From the IMG/VR virus record IMGVR_UViG_3300017788_000157, positions 1 through 25,359 of that record: a stretch of 25,359 nt of DNA, one strand, 5' to 3'. The notes beneath the pieces are model-generated. The model had not been told where the DNA came from and searched no databases. It saw only the letters and a program-made list of their open reading frames with translations. Both the position numbers and the translations under genes were made by a program. This document shows positions 1-8,890 of this stretch, piece by piece (the stretch's first letter is position 1; each line of letters opens with the position of its first letter). This DNA is from a virus.

Positions 1-55
1 CAACCAAGTATCTGAGTGACTCAAGTTCTCCAATATTTGGAACTAATAGTGCCAT
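1..55 (-). CDS. Start of a virion structural protein (partial, cut by window edge)
   Basis: Only the first 18 codons are visible, reading MALLVPNIGELESLRYLV, before the window ends. I chose the ATG at 55-53 because GGGGAG (complement of 64-69) lies 8 bases upstream as a good ribosome binding site, and a perfect late promoter sequence lies further up at 99-106. This opening (MALLVPNIGE...) is one I associate with a conserved small virion protein in marine T4-like phages; that is recollection, not a search. The gene is separated from the 225-residue gene by 46 bases, the longest gap in the window. The likely role is a virion component made late in infection. Its exact place in the particle cannot be told from 18 residues. 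Confidence 0.7.
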   Translation of the reverse strand, partial: MALLVPNIGELESLRYLV

Positions 56-63
56 TTAAACGA

Positions 64-69
64 CTCCCC
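64..69 (-). promoter_or_regulatory. Ribosome binding site for the gene starting at 55
   Basis: The minus strand reads GGGGAG here, followed by 8 bases and then ATG at 55-53. This is one of the two clearest Shine-Dalgarno matches in the window, the other being at 787-791. It decides the start of the partial gene at the left edge. Confidence 0.65.
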
Positions 70-98
70 GACAGGTTATGATTGTTAATAACTATCTT

Positions 99-106
99 TA
101 TTTATA
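99..106 (-). promoter_or_regulatory. T4-type late promoter (TATAAATA)
   Basis: The minus strand reads TATAAATA, an exact match to the T4 late promoter -10 element, which the phage sigma factor gp55 recognises together with the sliding clamp. No -35 element is expected for this class. The site embeds the TAA stop codon of the 225-residue gene (104-102). Initiation a few bases downstream would leave a leader of roughly 35 bases before the ATG at 55. It sits in the longest intergenic gap of the window, which supports a real function. In AT-rich DNA an 8-base match can occur by chance, so position and spacing are the main support. Confidence 0.65.
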
Positions 107-779
107 ATTTTAATTTTAAAGAGATTAGAAATCTAGTAATGTTACTGACAGCAATAACATCAAAAGTAAGTATATCTCCAGCTGTTATTGTTTTTGTCCA
201 TCCGGACAAATCATCATCACGAACTTTTCTTGCATTGGACATTTGGGGATATACCCCACCTACTATTGAATTAAAAGTAGGAAAAGTTGAATAACTTGAT
301 TTTTTTATATCTAAAGTCAAATCTCCCTGTTGATCTGATAATATCACTAAAGATTCTAATACTCCCGTTACATCAACAGTTAAAGATCCTTTATTTCCCG
401 TTAACATTGCAATAGATCCACTATCAATTACATAATTAATAGTTCTAGTTAAATCTGCAGTTGTGGCTAAAGCGACAATAGTGCAATCTTGACCATTTGT
501 TGGTGCAGTTGTAAATATTATATTATTTGTGGATAAAGTATAATCTTTTCCTGGTTGTAAAATAGATCCATCAACCATTACCAAAAGTTGTTGGTCATTA
601 ATAGGAACATAAGAAGTTGCATTTTCAGTAAGAACAAATGTTGAAATTGATCCGTTAAATTGTGAACTTATGTCATCTAAGATAATGTTGCCGTATTGAA
701 TTGATTTAGTAGGAATTTCATAATCAACACCAATTCTATATGGACCTGGTTCATTTAATGTTACTAAGTAATCTGTCAT
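102..779 (-). CDS. Virion structural protein with DDIS-FNG beta module (225 aa)
   Basis: I do not recognise a named family. Residues 31-43 read NIILDDISSQFNG, followed by a predicted beta-rich stretch with MVDGSILQPGKDYT near residues 68-81 and IIFTTAP near 88-94. The same arrangement occurs at least twice in the giant protein of the window: residues about 3516-3596 (NILLDDISLSFTG, later IDNDSQNVVKF) and about 3779-3869 (FIIFDDISENFNG, later YINDVLQNP, then FKEAP). A module shared with a wedge protein, and its place in the late structural cluster, suggest a baseplate or fibre component; this is inference. The gene starts inside the TAATG overlap with the 110-residue gene and has a strong ribosome binding site (AGGAG, complement of 787-791). 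No signal peptide or membrane segment is evident. Confidence 0.8.
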   Translation of the reverse strand: MTDYLVTLNEPGPYRIGVDYEIPTKSIQYGNIILDDISSQFNGSISTFVLTENATSYVPINDQQLLVMVDGSILQPGKDYTLSTNNIIFTTAPTNGQDCTIVALATTADLTRTINYVIDSGSIAMLTGNKGSLTVDVTGVLESLVILSDQQGDLTLDIKKSSYSTFPTFNSIVGGVYPQMSNARKVRDDDLSGWTKTITAGDILTFDVIAVSNITRFLISLKLKL

Positions 780-1111
780 TAGGAGACTCCTGGAGTTACT
801 AGAACATTTCCTTGAACAGCTCGGGTTCTGTAAGAATTTGGAGATATCAAGATAACATCATAAACATAACGGCCACCTTCAATGGAATCGGTTGCAGTAA
901 ACCCCATAGAGACAGCAATTTTTCCATTAATTCTATCTGGAAAACTTAAAGTTAATGGGTAGGCAGTAGTAGATGTTGGATGTTTTCTAATTGAAGAAAT
1001 TCCAGTATATCCCGTTAGATTTAATGGTGCGTTATTGGTATTTTTGATTGTGAAGCTGGCTTGAAAGTCAACCCCTTGTTCAAGAACCAAGTTTACATTC
1101 CTTGCCGCCAT
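779..1111 (-). CDS. Small virion protein, BppU N-terminal/Ig-like beta fold (110 aa)
   Basis: The short protein is beta-rich. An early EQGVDFQASFTIKN, then PLNLTGYTG near residues 29-37, a central GKIAVSM strand, GGRYVYDVILIS near residues 80-91 and a closing GNVLVTPGVS follow the layout of BppU N-terminal-like domains found at the start of many phage baseplate and fibre proteins. Here the domain stands alone rather than leading a long fibre. It probably binds another baseplate or fibre protein; that is inference from fold type and neighbours. A late promoter candidate lies at 1132-1139, about 20 bases upstream of the ATG. The ribosome binding site is weak (GGA, 8 bases from ATG). Its TAA stop overlaps the next ATG by one base, so the next gene is probably translated by coupling. 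Confidence 0.8.
   Translation of the reverse strand: MAARNVNLVLEQGVDFQASFTIKNTNNAPLNLTGYTGISSIRKHPTSTTAYPLTLSFPDRINGKIAVSMGFTATDSIEGGRYVYDVILISPNSYRTRAVQGNVLVTPGVS
787..791 (-). promoter_or_regulatory. Ribosome binding site for the 225-residue gene
   Basis: The minus strand reads AGGAG, 7 bases before the ATG at 779-777, inside the last codons of the 110-residue gene. It lies in an odd-length palindrome AGGAGACTCCT (781-791). It fixes the start at the TAATG stop-start overlap. Confidence 0.6.
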
Positions 1112-1131
1112 TATTAGAATCCGTTTTTAAG

Positions 1132-1139
1132 TATTTATG
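1132..1139 (-). promoter_or_regulatory. Late promoter candidate (CATAAATA)
   Basis: The minus strand reads CATAAATA, matching the NATAAATA form reported for late promoters of T4-like cyanophages. It contains the TAA stop codon of the 81-residue gene (1137-1135). Initiation a few bases downstream would give a leader of about 15 bases before the ATG at 1111. The site lies at one of the few real gaps between genes here (23 bases). Confidence is lower than for 99-106 because the first base is not T and the leader is short. Confidence 0.5.
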
Positions 1140-1380
1140 AATTAGAATCTAATTTAGATAAGATAAGTTTCACCATATTTTTTAATTCATCTACATCATT
1201 TTTTAAATTTTCAAGTTGTTCAATTTTATTATTCATGGCATTAAATTGTTCAATTTCTTTTATTCTTCTTTCTTTTGTTTGTAAATAAGAAGAAAATTCA
1301 TTTCCAGAACAATTTAAAATTGCTCCAGATTTAGAATCTCTGAATAAACCAGTATTTCCTTCTACAGGTATTAATTCCAT
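1135..1380 (-). CDS. Conserved hypothetical small coiled-coil protein (81 aa)
   Basis: The N-terminal 25 residues contain PVEGNTGLFRDSKSGAILNC, a pattern (PVxGxxxLxRDxxSGAIxNC) that I associate with a small protein of unknown function recurring near the structural genes of T4-like cyanophages; this is recollection only. Residues about 35-77 are charged and rich in Leu, Ile, Met, Glu and Lys with heptad-like spacing (IEQLENLKNDVDELKNMV), so a coiled coil is very likely. The gene begins one base after the TGA of the 2500-residue gene (TGA T ATG) and no Shine-Dalgarno sequence is obvious, which points to coupled translation. It may be a trimerisation or attachment element for a neighbouring fibre or baseplate protein, but no function is shown by the sequence. 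Confidence 0.75.
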   Translation of the reverse strand: MELIPVEGNTGLFRDSKSGAILNCSGNEFSSYLQTKERRIKEIEQFNAMNNKIEQLENLKNDVDELKNMVKLILSKLDSNS

Positions 1381-1381
1381 A

Positions 1382-4300
1382 TCAAATTGATGCTATTGCT
1401 CTTAAATCTCTTATTAAAGGAACGAAAGAAGAATTAGTTCCAGACATTAGAATTTTTATTTGGAATCCTTTAAATTGCGGTAAGAATGAAGCTGTAAACT
1501 CATAGGATCTGAAATCTTCTTCTGAAGAAGAAGACAATACTTTTTTATCGGGCAATCCATTATTATCTTTTACATTTTTAACTTGTCCATTATCATCCAA
1601 ATTATTATACCCAGGGAAAAGTTCCCAAAGTGGTGCTGAATTGGAATCACCTCTAAACAATCTATAACAAACTCTGATGTCACTACTTGAATGTCTAAGC
1701 GCATCAAAATACACCTTTAAATTATCTGCTGCCTTTTCAAGACGAACAATTTTACTTAAGTAAGTAGCAGCAGTTGGATCATCATTTATAGAATTGACTC
1801 TGCCATCAGTTGCGTAATTTTTAATTTTTGAATTGATTCTATTTGCAATAGTAATTATATTCGTTCTATCCAAATCTATCATTGGAGAAATTTTACTATC
1901 TTCACTAGTTAATTCTAATTCAATCGTAAAAGATTTATTTCCAGGAAAATCTGTTAAATATGTATTTTCATTGATTTGTGATGCTATCAATCTTGGACTG
2001 GAGAGTTCATTGGTTTTCACTAAAGAAATATCTTCAAACCCTTGATCAACAAAAGAAATTAAGTCACTGTCGGGAGTTGATGCAGAGAATGTTCGTGCCT
2101 TCGCCGTAATGTTGGTTTTCTCAGGTAACATCATTTGGAAATTAGTTAAAAATGAATTAAAAGGTATATTTTGTGTTGCTTTTGGTCCTTTAGGAGAGCC
2201 AGTTAATGGGACAATATCATAAGATCCACAAGATTTATCTGCCTTAAAGAACAATTCTGGGAATCCATTTGCGTTTCCTGTTGTTCTATCTGTTCCTCCA
2301 GTATTCATACCAACCTTAATATAATAGAAATCCAAATCATTTGGATACGTTGTTTGATCTGCAGTTGATAAATTATGAGTTTTATTGATCCTTCTCAAAG
2401 AAACTCCATTAAGCTCATACTTGTAAACAGAATCACCACTAGAGTAAGATCCAGCAATTGTTCCATCTACTTTTCTAGATATACCAGTTAGAGAATTAGT
2501 AGAAGTTACAACTCCAGTATATTTAATAACCTCAGAATCAATCAAAATATATCCAGGGTTCAAAGAAGATACCGGAATATTCTCAAAACTAGTAAAGATT
2601 CCGACAGAATTGACTGTAACTGAATCAGTTGAAGATGCACTATATGAGGAATTTAATGTTTGCGGTTTCAGATCTGGTTCTAATCCAGAAAGAACAACCC
2701 TATCATTCGTAGCATACATTCCATGGTTATAATGACTTACTTTGAAATGAAGTCCATCTGACATAGTTTTGATATACGTGACATTGGCATTTGCTAAAGA
2801 GCTTGTTCCAGCAGCGCCAACATAGAATAAGATATCAGTTGAGTTTTGTTGTGGAGTTCCTTGAACTCTGTCAATAAGTAAAGAATTGAATGCAGAAATT
2901 ACCCCAATATTATTGGGTATAGAAAGAATCAGGTTGTTGCCCAAATTATCAGTTTGGCTATAATCAACTTCTAAAGCATCTCCATAAACATATCCAGTGC
3001 CACCAACAGATACGGTAGCTGCGATTGCAACTCCACTTTGTACACTCAGATTGACTTTTGCGCCAACGCCGGTGCCAGTTAACGCTATTAAGTTCACATT
3101 TGAATAAGTTTTAAATCCAGTTGTAAATGCAGATCCAGGAGAAGTTACTGATAACGTGCTACCAATACCAATTGATCCGACGACACTTTTCAAATTACCC
3201 CTGAAGTTTCCGTTATTATTTTGAAGTATGGTAACTCCACTAGTCAAATTAGTAGATTCAGCAGCTGTTAAACTTTTACCTAATCCAACTACTAATGATC
3301 TGGAAATACAATCAAGTGGATTTGGTTTTAATGTAACTATCTGTTTGTTACCAACATCTAAATCTGGATTATAAAATCTAACGGTAGAAGATCCCTTATA
3401 AAAATCTGCTCTATAAATTGTGAGTTTAAGATCTTCAAGTTGACTTGGATCCCATGTGGCACCATTTTGAGATTTGAACAAAGATCCTAATAAAGGTTGT
3501 TGTGATACAATAATTTTTTCAGACTCTATTTTGTTTATAGTAGTTACATCTTCTTCACCCATTCTAGAAATAAAGACGTTATATTCGTCAGACGCCGAAA
3601 GAAGAACTACTGCATATGACTTACCAGTTTCACAATAAACTGGTGAGGGAAAAGTAAATGTAGTAGCAGCAGATCCCGAATCTGAGGTTTTAACATCAAT
3701 TGGATCTAAGATTATTTCGCCAAAAGGCAAAATTTCTGTAGTGGGCAAACCAGTTTGCATAGTTCTGATTTGTGCTGTAATTGGTAATCCTTTAGTATCT
3801 TTTGTTTTAAAGAAAACATCAACTTTGGTTATGAAAATTCCTGTTTCGTCAGGAACTTCAAAAGATTGTGCAAGTGGATCCACCCAACGTTGTTGTGTAA
3901 TACTTCTATTCTTAAATGAAGTGCTAGCAACAGTTTCCGTTTTTTCAGAAGTTAAAGTTCTTTCATCAGTTTTAGCAATTTGTTCAACTTTTGCATTTCT
4001 AATTCTTAAAGTTGTTTCTTCTGTATTATTAAGGGTTCCGGAAGAAACGAAATTAGTTGATGCAGTGCTGTCTGTAGCTCCAGATATTGTAGTGTTAATG
4101 GAACTAGTTGTAAGTGTAAATGTTTTTGTTCCGGTTTCAAAAGAAGGTGCTGAAGGCAATGTTGCGTTAGGAATAAACAATGATCCTATTAATGTTCCAG
4201 CAGAATCAGTTACTAATCTAACGTTTGTTACCTTTGCAATCGCACCACTTGTCTCACCTTTTAACTGCATATTCTTAACAATAAAACCATAATATCCAGC

Positions 4301-7300
4301 CGAGGATTGCAGTTCTAAAGATGCAGTGTCTAAATTCAATATTGTTGACGTGCTAGAATATGAAGAGGGTATTGTTTCAGTGGGTATATAGGGATTTTCA
4401 GTATATACCTGGGTAGGACTGTTGTAAGGTCCATATTTATGATTTGGTTTTGCCAATCTAGCTCTTACAGCAGTGGTTCCAGAAGTTCCTTGTATTGCTT
4501 CTCCAACAGCAAATGTGCCACTAACCATCTGCACTTCAACTAATTTTGGTATGGTATACTTATTCATATCAACATTATCAAAAAATGCATACAACTGAGT
4601 TTTTGGTTTCAGTCTTCTTGAAATAAACTCAACATTTCTTGATCTCATAGTATGAATAACTTCAGTAGACACTACCTTAGTTCCTAAATTCACATAATCA
4701 AATTGTTCACTTACCTTATATTGAATACCCTGTCTAGATTGTTTAGTAGTTGTTAAAGTAGTTACATTAGCAAAATCAGTATATTGATCTTTATAATCAA
4801 TCTTTGTCCATTCTGGAATACCTCTACCTTTTTGATATCTGCCTCTCCAACTAGTTCTACCAGTTTCTTTAGTTCCAATATAAATGGAACCCATGTTTTT
4901 TCTACCTGTTTCTACAGTTCCGGTCCAAGTAGTTTCCCAAGCTCCCCACGTAATAGGTGATAATCCAGTGTTTGTATCAACCCCTAATTGTTGAATAGTT
5001 GTATTATAGGTTCCTTCTTGGTCAACTGTTTTTTTGGTTCCCTTTGTTTCAATCCAAGTATCAGTAGCAGGATTTAATTCAATTGCACCAATCCAATTGA
5101 CAACGTTAAAAGGATTTACATTTACAATTCTAGTTGCAAACTTATTTTGTAACCACTGTTTATCTGTATATTTTAAACAGACTACATCTCCAACTTTTAC
5201 TGTATTTGGATTTCCCAAGTCTTTAACAAATCTCAAATCCGCATCTGGGTTAGATGTATTTGCTGCGCCAACTACAGCTTCAGATCCAAGTAAAAGGTCA
5301 ATCGAAGTTGTATAGTGTTGTGGTCTCAAATGTCCTTCTAGGGTATCAATACTGCATTTATGATTTGGATTTCCTAAAGAACCTGCACTATCTGATTTAA
5401 AATTATCAACAAAGAATCCCGTCTTAAATCTATCTAATCCGGTTTGACCATCCTTTAAAGTTAAATTTTTAGTGTCACTCTCTAATAAAGATAACGAAGT
5501 GTAGTATTCTACATTTTTCAGTCTATCCTCAAGTCTTGCAATATCTTGCATTCTATAACGTTTATGCGTAGATAATTGGACTTTTACATCGTTAGAATTG
5601 TAAACATATGGAGGCATTAAAATTGTAGCTACTTCTAATGCTGTTTCAACATCTTTAGGATTTTGTGGATTTAACGATGGCACACCACTACTTACAAAAA
5701 ATTCTCCAAATCTATTTAAATATAGTTTATCAATTCTTCCCAGATAATAATCATAAGAAACTATGATATTTTTATCCTTTGCTATATTAAATGGGCTTGA
5801 GTTTGTTGATGCCGAATATGTTCTTGCCGCATATTCAAATGGAGAATAAATATTAGTTGATTGATTATATGGTGAAACTCTAGGTCTTACATCAATAATA
5901 TCATTTGCTCTGTAAGTATCAACATAAGGTAAATCATTAGAAAATCTTTCTTTATCATACGAAGTTACTGTTATAAAATCGCCAGTATCTGCTGGATCAA
6001 TTACATAGTTATGATATATTATTTTTAATTGTTTAGTTGGGGCTGTGATTCCTTCTTTTCTAGTGATATATGCATAATTTGCAATTTCACGTTCTTGTCC
6101 ATAATCAATAATAAAGTCATTGATTATATTTCTATCTCCCTCAATAAATTTGACAACATTAGCGGTTAAATTTGATTCAACAAAAATAATTTTTTCATCT
6201 GCAACAAAAGAATTTTCATTGACATAAACAATTTCAATGGTATTTGATCCATTATTTTCAACTAATACAGCCATAGCTTGACTAGATTCACCATATACCA
6301 TTTCTCCTCGTTTAGAATTGAGAATATTGCCATTCAAATTGGATAATTCTAATTTCGGAAGGTCTGCTGGATTTGAATCTGAAGATTCAAATATGCCCAT
6401 AACAAAAGCAACATCTGGAACTTGTAATGAAATATCTTTATCTTGAACTCTAGTTCCATAAATTGAACTATAAGTTAATCCATCGGCCAAAGTTGTACTT
6501 GTTATTCCAGATGATGGATTTGCTGATCTAGTAATATTTAAAACTGTTGATCTATTATAAAGTTTTTTCCTTGATTTTAAACCTGTTTTTTTCAAAGTTG
6601 CAGTTAATGTTGCTGGCCCGTTTGCAGTTAATTGAACTAGGTTTATAGTTCTTCCAGCAGTAATTGAAAATTTAGAACTAGTTAGTGGTTCATTAGTTCC
6701 ATTAGAATAAACTAAAGTATAGTCTTCCTCATCAAATGGAACTAATGTAATATCTGTTCCGGATTCTAAAGTAGCAGTAACTGCATTTGAAGATACCGTT
6801 ACGGCATAAGATTTTCTAAATATAATTTCACCATTTGTCAAATCAACCGACGCAATATCCGTATTTTCGTATTCAGTAAATAAAAATGATTCTTTACTAT
6901 TAGTTAATACTGGAATAACCTTAAATACATCTGTAGAAGTTATAGAAGAAATTGATAGAGTTCCATCACAAACTCCATTAACTGAAGTTGTAGGTTTAAC
7001 AATTATTCTTTTGCCAGAAGTATTAACCTCAGAAACTATATTGTATGTTGGAACTGTTTGACCTGATTTAGTATAAGAGATAATATCTCCAGTTTTGATA
7101 CCTATTCCAAAAATAGAAGTGGAAGCTGAAATCGTACTAATTCCAGATGAAGCAGTAGAAATACTAAAAGTTGTTCCCTGCGGGGATAAAAGTAGTGGTT
7201 GACTTAATAATAAATCTCCAGTGAAAGAGGTTCCATCTAAACTAACTACTTGTCTAACATCAGATAGTGAATAGTCTCTTACTGCAGTAACAGTTCTTGA

Positions 7301-8884
7301 AATTTCTACTTCATTAATTTTTAATGCCTCGTCTTTTAAAAAAGTTCCAGATACTTGATACAAAACTAATTGATTTGTATTTGTTGCTGCTTCAGCTAAA
7401 TATCCAGAGGCAGAACTATTTTTACCTTCAATGAACGCAGGAAGATTTAGAGTAATTGTAGAATTGATAGTTAAGTAGGTATAAGTTTGGACATCATATA
7501 CCGATCCTTCAAAAATAGTCGTAGAATTTGAGTATTGTGTATTTTTTAACTTCAAATCATAGACCCTTGCAACTCCAATTGGAATTCCAGAAGAAGATCC
7601 AGGTGTAGATGTTCGTTGAGAATATAGTTTAACTTGACTAGTAGATCCGAATCCAACTTTTACTCCACCAAAAACGTTGTTAATTTCAATTTGATTACCT
7701 AAACTAAAAGGTAAAGTGATATTTTGAACTGATGCTGTGGTTCTTGGTTTTTTTAAATCAAAATTAATAGTATTTAAAGTTTCTACTTCATAGCCTCTAA
7801 CATATGCTTTTCCTGGAGATATTTGAAGAGTTAATAAATCATCTGACGGAGTGTTTCCTTGTTTAGTTAGTTGATTATATTGGAAAACTCCATTATTACC
7901 TATTTTATTATTTAAAGATTCTTTAGCTATAACCGAATATGGTTTTACATAATAATCACCGGATTCATCATATGTTCTTCTAGCTAATTCATCCGTTATA
8001 AGATTTGGATCTTCTTTTTTTGTAAATTTTTGTAAGATACCGTTTTCAACTCGCATCAATTCAACAAAATTTTCATCATTAAAATCATCTAAAGATTTTT
8101 TGCCCAATGTTGCTGTAATTTTTAATCTATCCGCTCCTGGGGCTGCAAAATTTGAAAATCCCCTAGCATTGTCATAAAGATCTGGATTTGATTGAGACGC
8201 TACAGAAAGTTCTTCTAAAATATTTAAACCAATTCGATATGAAGGTAAATTTGAATATTGATCAAGAATTACTGTTTGTGGATAAACATCAATAAAAAAA
8301 CCTCTAATAAAATAAACACCTTGATCAATTTTTGCAGCCGAACCAGTTTCTACCGCTCCTGTTACTATTGATGTTGCAAATGATGAATTTTCACGTATAA
8401 TTGCCGTTGTGTAGTCAATATTTTCTAAAGAAATTAAATTTTCTCCATCAATAAATGTTTTTGATGAAAAATTAGTATCACTTGAACTTTGATATTTTAT
8501 ATAAAGAGTATAATTATCATTTTCAGATTGAGTATTTGTAATATAATTTTCTACTTTTGCAATTACTCCACTAGTTTCTCCTTTTATCAATCTTCCAACT
8601 AACTTGTCGATATAAAAAGAAATCGAAATTCCTAAGTGAGTTGGATCTATTTGGACACAAGAATATTCAGGATCATACGCAATACTCCCAGGTATGACTA
8701 CAGACCCTTCTTTGAAAAAATGTTTACCAAATTTTTCAATTTGATTTTGCAGTATTGATTGTGACGTTGTTAATTCTCTAGCCTGTATTGGAGTCCCGGG
8801 TTTGAATAATACTCTTTGATAACCCTTAGTTACATCAAAATCATCAAAGTATGGCGATGCATTTAAATTAGTATTTTGTGCCAT
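1382..8884 (-). CDS. Giant DUF4815-type virion structural protein (2500 aa)
   Basis: The N-terminus carries the DUF4815 signature: YQRVLFKPGTPIQARELTTS at residues 22-41, then ILQNQIEKFGKHFFKEGSVV by about residue 63. This family belongs to large tail or baseplate proteins of marine myoviruses. A conserved-looking block near residue 1109 (RYRMQDIARLEDRLKNVEYY) may be helical. Near residue 1665, RWVDPLAQSFEVPDETGIFI begins a C-terminal beta region. A TSG motif inside a short module recurs (GETSGVIAKV, GETSGAIAKV, QGTSGTTAVRARL), and one GGTGY repeat occurs. In T4 the genes after gp8 are gp9, gp10, gp11 and gp12; this gene takes that place but I see no similarity to them. It probably attaches to or extends the wedge as a fibre-like protein. 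Translation may use GGAG (complement of 8897-8900), 12 bases before ATG within the end of gp8. No membrane segment is apparent. Confidence 0.85.
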   Translation of the reverse strand: MAQNTNLNASPYFDDFDVTKGYQRVLFKPGTPIQARELTTSQSILQNQIEKFGKHFFKEGSVVIPGSIAYDPEYSCVQIDPTHLGISISFYIDKLVGRLIKGETSGVIAKVENYITNTQSENDNYTLYIKYQSSSDTNFSSKTFIDGENLISLENIDYTTAIIRENSSFATSIVTGAVETGSAAKIDQGVYFIRGFFIDVYPQTVILDQYSNLPSYRIGLNILEELSVASQSNPDLYDNARGFSNFAAPGADRLKITATLGKKSLDDFNDENFVELMRVENGILQKFTKKEDPNLITDELARRTYDESGDYYVKPYSVIAKESLNNKIGNNGVFQYNQLTKQGNTPSDDLLTLQISPGKAYVRGYEVETLNTINFDLKKPRTTASVQNITLPFSLGNQIEINNVFGGVKVGFGSTSQVKLYSQRTSTPGSSSGIPIGVARVYDLKLKNTQYSNSTTIFEGSVYDVQTYTYLTINSTITLNLPAFIEGKNSSASGYLAEAATNTNQLVLYQVSGTFLKDEALKINEVEISRTVTAVRDYSLSDVRQVVSLDGTSFTGDLLLSQPLLLSPQGTTFSISTASSGISTISASTSIFGIGIKTGDIISYTKSGQTVPTYNIVSEVNTSGKRIIVKPTTSVNGVCDGTLSISSITSTDVFKVIPVLTNSKESFLFTEYENTDIASVDLTNGEIIFRKSYAVTVSSNAVTATLESGTDITLVPFDEEDYTLVYSNGTNEPLTSSKFSITAGRTINLVQLTANGPATLTATLKKTGLKSRKKLYNRSTVLNITRSANPSSGITSTTLADGLTYSSIYGTRVQDKDISLQVPDVAFVMGIFESSDSNPADLPKLELSNLNGNILNSKRGEMVYGESSQAMAVLVENNGSNTIEIVYVNENSFVADEKIIFVESNLTANVVKFIEGDRNIINDFIIDYGQEREIANYAYITRKEGITAPTKQLKIIYHNYVIDPADTGDFITVTSYDKERFSNDLPYVDTYRANDIIDVRPRVSPYNQSTNIYSPFEYAARTYSASTNSSPFNIAKDKNIIVSYDYYLGRIDKLYLNRFGEFFVSSGVPSLNPQNPKDVETALEVATILMPPYVYNSNDVKVQLSTHKRYRMQDIARLEDRLKNVEYYTSLSLLESDTKNLTLKDGQTGLDRFKTGFFVDNFKSDSAGSLGNPNHKCSIDTLEGHLRPQHYTTSIDLLLGSEAVVGAANTSNPDADLRFVKDLGNPNTVKVGDVVCLKYTDKQWLQNKFATRIVNVNPFNVVNWIGAIELNPATDTWIETKGTKKTVDQEGTYNTTIQQLGVDTNTGLSPITWGAWETTWTGTVETGRKNMGSIYIGTKETGRTSWRGRYQKGRGIPEWTKIDYKDQYTDFANVTTLTTTKQSRQGIQYKVSEQFDYVNLGTKVVSTEVIHTMRSRNVEFISRRLKPKTQLYAFFDNVDMNKYTIPKLVEVQMVSGTFAVGEAIQGTSGTTAVRARLAKPNHKYGPYNSPTQVYTENPYIPTETIPSSYSSTSTILNLDTASLELQSSAGYYGFIVKNMQLKGETSGAIAKVTNVRLVTDSAGTLIGSLFIPNATLPSAPSFETGTKTFTLTTSSINTTISGATDSTASTNFVSSGTLNNTEETTLRIRNAKVEQIAKTDERTLTSEKTETVASTSFKNRSITQQRWVDPLAQSFEVPDETGIFITKVDVFFKTKDTKGLPITAQIRTMQTGLPTTEILPFGEIILDPIDVKTSDSGSAATTFTFPSPVYCETGKSYAVVLLSASDEYNVFISRMGEEDVTTINKIESEKIIVSQQPLLGSLFKSQNGATWDPSQLEDLKLTIYRADFYKGSSTVRFYNPDLDVGNKQIVTLKPNPLDCISRSLVVGLGKSLTAAESTNLTSGVTILQNNNGNFRGNLKSVVGSIGIGSTLSVTSPGSAFTTGFKTYSNVNLIALTGTGVGAKVNLSVQSGVAIAATVSVGGTGYVYGDALEVDYSQTDNLGNNLILSIPNNIGVISAFNSLLIDRVQGTPQQNSTDILFYVGAAGTSSLANANVTYIKTMSDGLHFKVSHYNHGMYATNDRVVLSGLEPDLKPQTLNSSYSASSTDSVTVNSVGIFTSFENIPVSSLNPGYILIDSEVIKYTGVVTSTNSLTGISRKVDGTIAGSYSSGDSVYKYELNGVSLRRINKTHNLSTADQTTYPNDLDFYYIKVGMNTGGTDRTTGNANGFPELFFKADKSCGSYDIVPLTGSPKGPKATQNIPFNSFLTNFQMMLPEKTNITAKARTFSASTPDSDLISFVDQGFEDISLVKTNELSSPRLIASQINENTYLTDFPGNKSFTIELELTSEDSKISPMIDLDRTNIITIANRINSKIKNYATDGRVNSINDDPTAATYLSKIVRLEKAADNLKVYFDALRHSSSDIRVCYRLFRGDSNSAPLWELFPGYNNLDDNGQVKNVKDNNGLPDKKVLSSSSEEDFRSYEFTASFLPQFKGFQIKILMSGTNSSFVPLIRDLRAIASI

Positions 8885-8890
8885 GTTAAG

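Noticed and set aside
781-791. AGGAGACTCCT palindrome as a terminator or operator
   Set aside because: The 5-base arms with a single central base cannot form a stable hairpin and no T-run follows on the minus strand. The ribosome binding site explains half of it.
3741-4292. Plus-strand open frame of 183 codons
   Set aside because: It lies wholly within the 2500-residue gene on the opposite strand and reads as a hydrophobic, valine-rich shadow of its codons; no ribosome binding site was recognised.
4434-4441. CATAAATA on the minus strand inside the 2500-residue gene
   Set aside because: It is internal to a coding region with no gene start nearby; chance occurrence in AT-rich coding DNA.
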